Below are positions 61,154 through 64,000 of a DNA stretch of 64,000 bases, piece after piece. Position numbers and translations under genes: made by a program. How positions within the stretch are numbered: position 1 is the stretch's first letter; every line of letters begins with the position of its first letter. The stretch is from Pisaster brevispinus (taxonomy: Eukaryota; Echinodermata; Asteroidea; Forcipulatida; Asteriidae): positions 11,623,751 through 11,687,750 of the forward strand of contig JAMKCF010000006.1 in NCBI GenBank assembly GCA_023634235.1, written 5' to 3'. Under the pieces are notes generated by a model. That model had not been told where the DNA came from. It searched no databases and saw nothing but the letters and a program-made list of their open reading frames with translations.

Positions 61154-64000
61154 ATGCGCACGTCATCGCCAGTGACAAAAAGCAGGCACAGGAATGTCCG
61201 AAATAAATTCTGTGCTAAGCTTGAAGATAACTCCCGAACTAGGCGTGCTAGAGAGACAAATTTTGTACCTGGATCTGCCTTCAATATCCCTGCATCCAAA
61301 AATCAAACTTTTAGCGTCGCGGAGGGCAAGCTTCATACCGGAAATGACCAGCAGGTGGGGCTACTCCAAACGCTCCTCAAAAGCATCTCCAATGGGATTT
61401 TTGTACACACAGCTGTCAAAGAAACAAAGACAAAGTAAGGACGGACAAATCACCCTCAGAATAATACTGGATTTTCACAAGTTTTACACCATTAGAAAGC
61501 CCGTCTCAAAGGCTTTCTCTTCCGTGAGTTTCATTAAGGTGACAATTTTGTAGGCGGGGCGAGCGTCCTGGAAGTAGGGCTGCCCGAAACTCCACTATAG
61601 TACATGCCCACGTCATCGCCAGTGAGAAAAAGCCGGCACAGAAAGTTCCGAAATAAATTCTGTGCTAAGCTTGAGAATAACTCCCGAACTAGGCATGCTA
61701 GAGAGACAAAATTTGCACCTGACTCTGCCTTAAATACCTCCGCATCCGAAAATCAAACTTTTTAGCGTTGCGGAGGGCAAGCTTCATACCGAAAATGGCC
61801 AGCAAGTGGGGCTACTCCGAACGCTCCTCAAAAGCATCTCCAATGGGATGTTTGTACACACAGCTGTCAAAGAAACAAAGACAAAGTAAAGACGGTCAAA
61901 TCACCCTCAGAATAATACTGGAGATTCGCAAGTTTTACACCATTAGCAAGCCCGTCTCAAGGGCTCTCTCTTCCGTGAGTTTCGTTAAGGTGACAGTTTT
62001 GTAGGCGGGGCGAGCGTCCTGGAAGTAGGGCTGCCCGAAACTCCACGGTAGTCTTGCCAACGTCATCGCCAGTGAGAAAAAGCAGGCACAGAAAGTTCCG
62101 AAATAAATTCTCTGCTAAGCTTGAGAATAACTCCCGAACTAGGCATGCTAGAGAGACAAAATTTGTACCTGACTCTGCCTTAAATACCCCGCATCTGAAA
62201 AACAAACTTTTAGCGTCGCGGAGGGCAAGCTTCATACCGAAAATGGCCAGCAGGTGGGGCTACTCCGAACGCTCCTCAAAAGCATCTCCAATGGGATTTT
62301 TGTACACACAGCTGTCAAAGAAACAAAGACAAAGTAAGGACGGTCAAATCACCCTCAGAATAATACTAGATTTCACAAGTTTTACACCATTAGAAAGCCC
62401 GTCTCAAAAGCTCTCTTTTCCGTGAGTTTCATTAAGGTGACAATTTTGTAGGCGTGGCGAGCGTCCTAGAAGTAGGGCTGCCCGAAACTCCACTATAGTA
62501 CATGCCCACGTCATCGCCAGTGAGAAAAAGCAGGCACAGAAAGGTCCGAAATAAATTCTGTGCTAAGCTTGAGAATAACTCCCGAACTAGGCATGCTAGA
62601 GAAACAAAATTTGTACCTAACTCTGCCTTAAATACCCCCGCATCCGAAAATCGAACTTTTAGCGTCGCGGAGGGCAAGCTTCATACCGAAAATGGCCAGC
62701 AGGTGGGGCTACTCCGAACGCTTCTCAAAAGCATCTCCAATGGGATTTTTGTTCACACAGCTGTCAAAGAAACAAAGACAAAGTAAGGACGGTCAAATCA
62801 CCCTCAGAATAATACTGGATTTTCACAAGTTTTACACCATTAGAAAGCCCGTCTCAAAGGCTCTCTTTTCCGTGAGTTTCATTAAGGTGACAATTTTGTA
62901 GGCGGGGCGAGCGTCCTGGAAGTAGGGCTGCCCGAAACTCCACTATAGTACATGCCCACGTCATCGCCAGTGACAAAAAGCCGGCACAGAAAGGTCCGAA
63001 ATAAATTTTGTGCTAAGCTTGAGAATAACTCCCGAACTAGGCATGCTAGAGAGACAAATTTTGTACCTGGATCTGCCTTGAATATCCCTGCATCCGAAAA
63101 TCAAACTTTTAGCGTCGCGGAGGGCAAGCTTCATACCGGAAGTGACCAGCAGATGGGGCTACTACGAACGCTCCTCAAAAGCATCTCCAATAGGATTTTT
63201 GTACACACAGCTGTCAAATCACCCTCAGAATAATACTGGATTTTCGCAAGTTTTACACCATTAGAAAGCCCGTCTCAAAGGCTCTCTCTTCCGTGAGTTT
63301 CATTAAGGTGACAATTTTGTAGGCGGGGCGAGCGTCCTGGAAGTAGGGCTGCCCTAAACTCCACTGTAGTACTTGCCCACGTCATCGCCAGTGAGAAAAA
63401 GCCGGCACAGAAAGGTCCGAAATAATTTGTCTGCTAAGCTTGAGAATAACTCCCAAACTACGCATGCTAGAGAGACAAAATTTGTACCAGACTCTGCCTT
63501 AAATTCCGCCGCTTCCGAAAATCAAACTTTTAGCGTCGCGGAGGGCAAGCTTCATACCGAAAATGGCCAGCAGGTGGGGCTACTCCGAACGCTCCTCAAA
63601 AGCATCTCCAATGGGATTTTTGTACACACAGCTGTCAAAGAAACAAAGACAAAGTAAGGACGGTCAAATCACCCTCAGAATAATACTGGATTTTCGCAAG
63701 TTTTACACCATTAGAAAGCCCATCTCAAGGGCTCTCTCTTCTTTGTGTTTCGTTAAGGTGACAATTTTGTGGGCGGGGCGAGCGTCCTGGAAGTAGGGCT
63801 GCCCGAAACCCCACTGTAGTACATGCCCACGTCATCGCCAGTGAGAAAAAGCAGGCACAGAAAGGTCCGAAATAAATTCTGTGCAAAGCTTGAGAATAAC
63901 TCCTGAACTAGACATGCTAGAGAAACAAAATTTGTACCAGACTCTGCCTTGAATATCCCTGCATTCGAAAATCAAACTTTTAGCTTCACGGAGGGCAAGC
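61154..64000 (+). repeat. B-to-C transition, colinear with 25186 to about 28430
   Basis: Monomers start at 61154, 61604, 62054, 62502, 62952, 63373 and 63823 (cut by the window end). Offsets to the left copy are 35,968 bp at 61154-62054 and 35,966 bp at 63373. In between, one monomer is gained: 62054 and 62502 together correspond to the 5' and 3' parts of 26086. One is also lost: 62952 combines the 5' part of 26536 with the 3' part of 26986. The monomer at 63373 fuses the 27407 and 27857 types. Confidence 0.87.

Larger units (their letters stand above)
1..64000 (+). repeat. Uninterrupted 450-bp satellite array with higher-order repeats
   Basis: The same ~450-bp sequence recurs head to tail from the first to the last base. 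I used the conserved 'tacatgccc' landmark (or its 'tacttgccc' variant) as the monomer start and located 143 starts from 398 to 63823. Spacing is 450 bp in most cases and 447-454 bp in nearly all the rest. The exceptions are 421 bp (29-bp deletion) and 242 bp (207-bp deletion plus 1 bp). No gap would fit an inserted mobile element. All copies are in one orientation. Neighbouring monomers differ by several percent, while copies several monomers apart can be nearly identical, which defines higher-order repeats. This is typical of eukaryotic centromeric or heterochromatic satellites. The family is not one I recognise and its chromosomal position cannot be read from the sequence. Confidence 0.98.

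Noticed and set aside
1..64000. Hundreds of open frames of 61-133 codons on both strands as real genes
   Set aside because: They are the same few frames repeated with each monomer. They overlap in different frames and strands, many need TTG or similar starts, and about 38% of copies of the best one are broken. No domain or codon-level constraint is visible.
1..64000. CRISPR array or bacterial repeat system
   Set aside because: The repeating unit is 450 bp with no short repeat/unique spacer alternation, no cas genes and no unique sequence.

Overview
The whole 64-kb window is one uninterrupted, head-to-tail tandem repeat (satellite) array. The basic monomer is 450 bp, present as 142 complete copies and two partial copies at the window edges, all in the same orientation. 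I found no unique sequence, conventional gene, transposon, tRNA/rRNA or CRISPR array. Monomer length is fixed (447-454 bp) except for two short classes: 421-bp copies with a 29-bp deletion and 242-bp copies with a 207-bp deletion. A pure array of this length with higher-order repeat (HOR) structure is what eukaryotic centromeric, pericentromeric or other heterochromatic satellites look like. I do not recognise the family and cannot name the species. CpG is not obviously depleted (about 20 per monomer by hand count), which is mild evidence against a heavily methylated vertebrate or plant satellite.

Layout. Shared diagnostic variants sort the monomers into three intermixed families. Family A fills 1 to about 8,764 and about 42,230-54,240. 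It uses 6-, 7- and 9-monomer HORs (2,705, 3,153-3,156 and 4,061 bp) built from a constant module with variable tails. Family B fills about 8,765-26,529 and 54,241 to about 63,150. It contains a 7/11-monomer HOR (3,154 and 4,717 bp), a 906/904-bp two-monomer duplication, a perfect-looking 1,350-bp three-monomer duplication, and a three-monomer HOR at 57,553-61,153. Family C is a 12-monomer unit of 5,370 bp present twice in tandem (26,530-31,899 and 31,900-37,269), with only 12 substitutions between the copies. It begins again near 63,200. The stretch 37,270-42,229 is a mosaic of A and C. The overall order is therefore A-B-C-A-B-C, a third level of organisation above monomer and HOR.

Many unequal-exchange junctions can be localised to windows of 8-100 bp, so the window records how the array expanded and contracted. 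Most monomers carry an open 94-codon frame and an overlapping 69-77-codon frame. About 88 of 142 copies keep the first frame, some only with TTG in place of ATG. The pattern of breaks and substitutions fits recent homogenisation of a stop-poor repeat better than selection for a protein, so I annotate no protein-coding gene.
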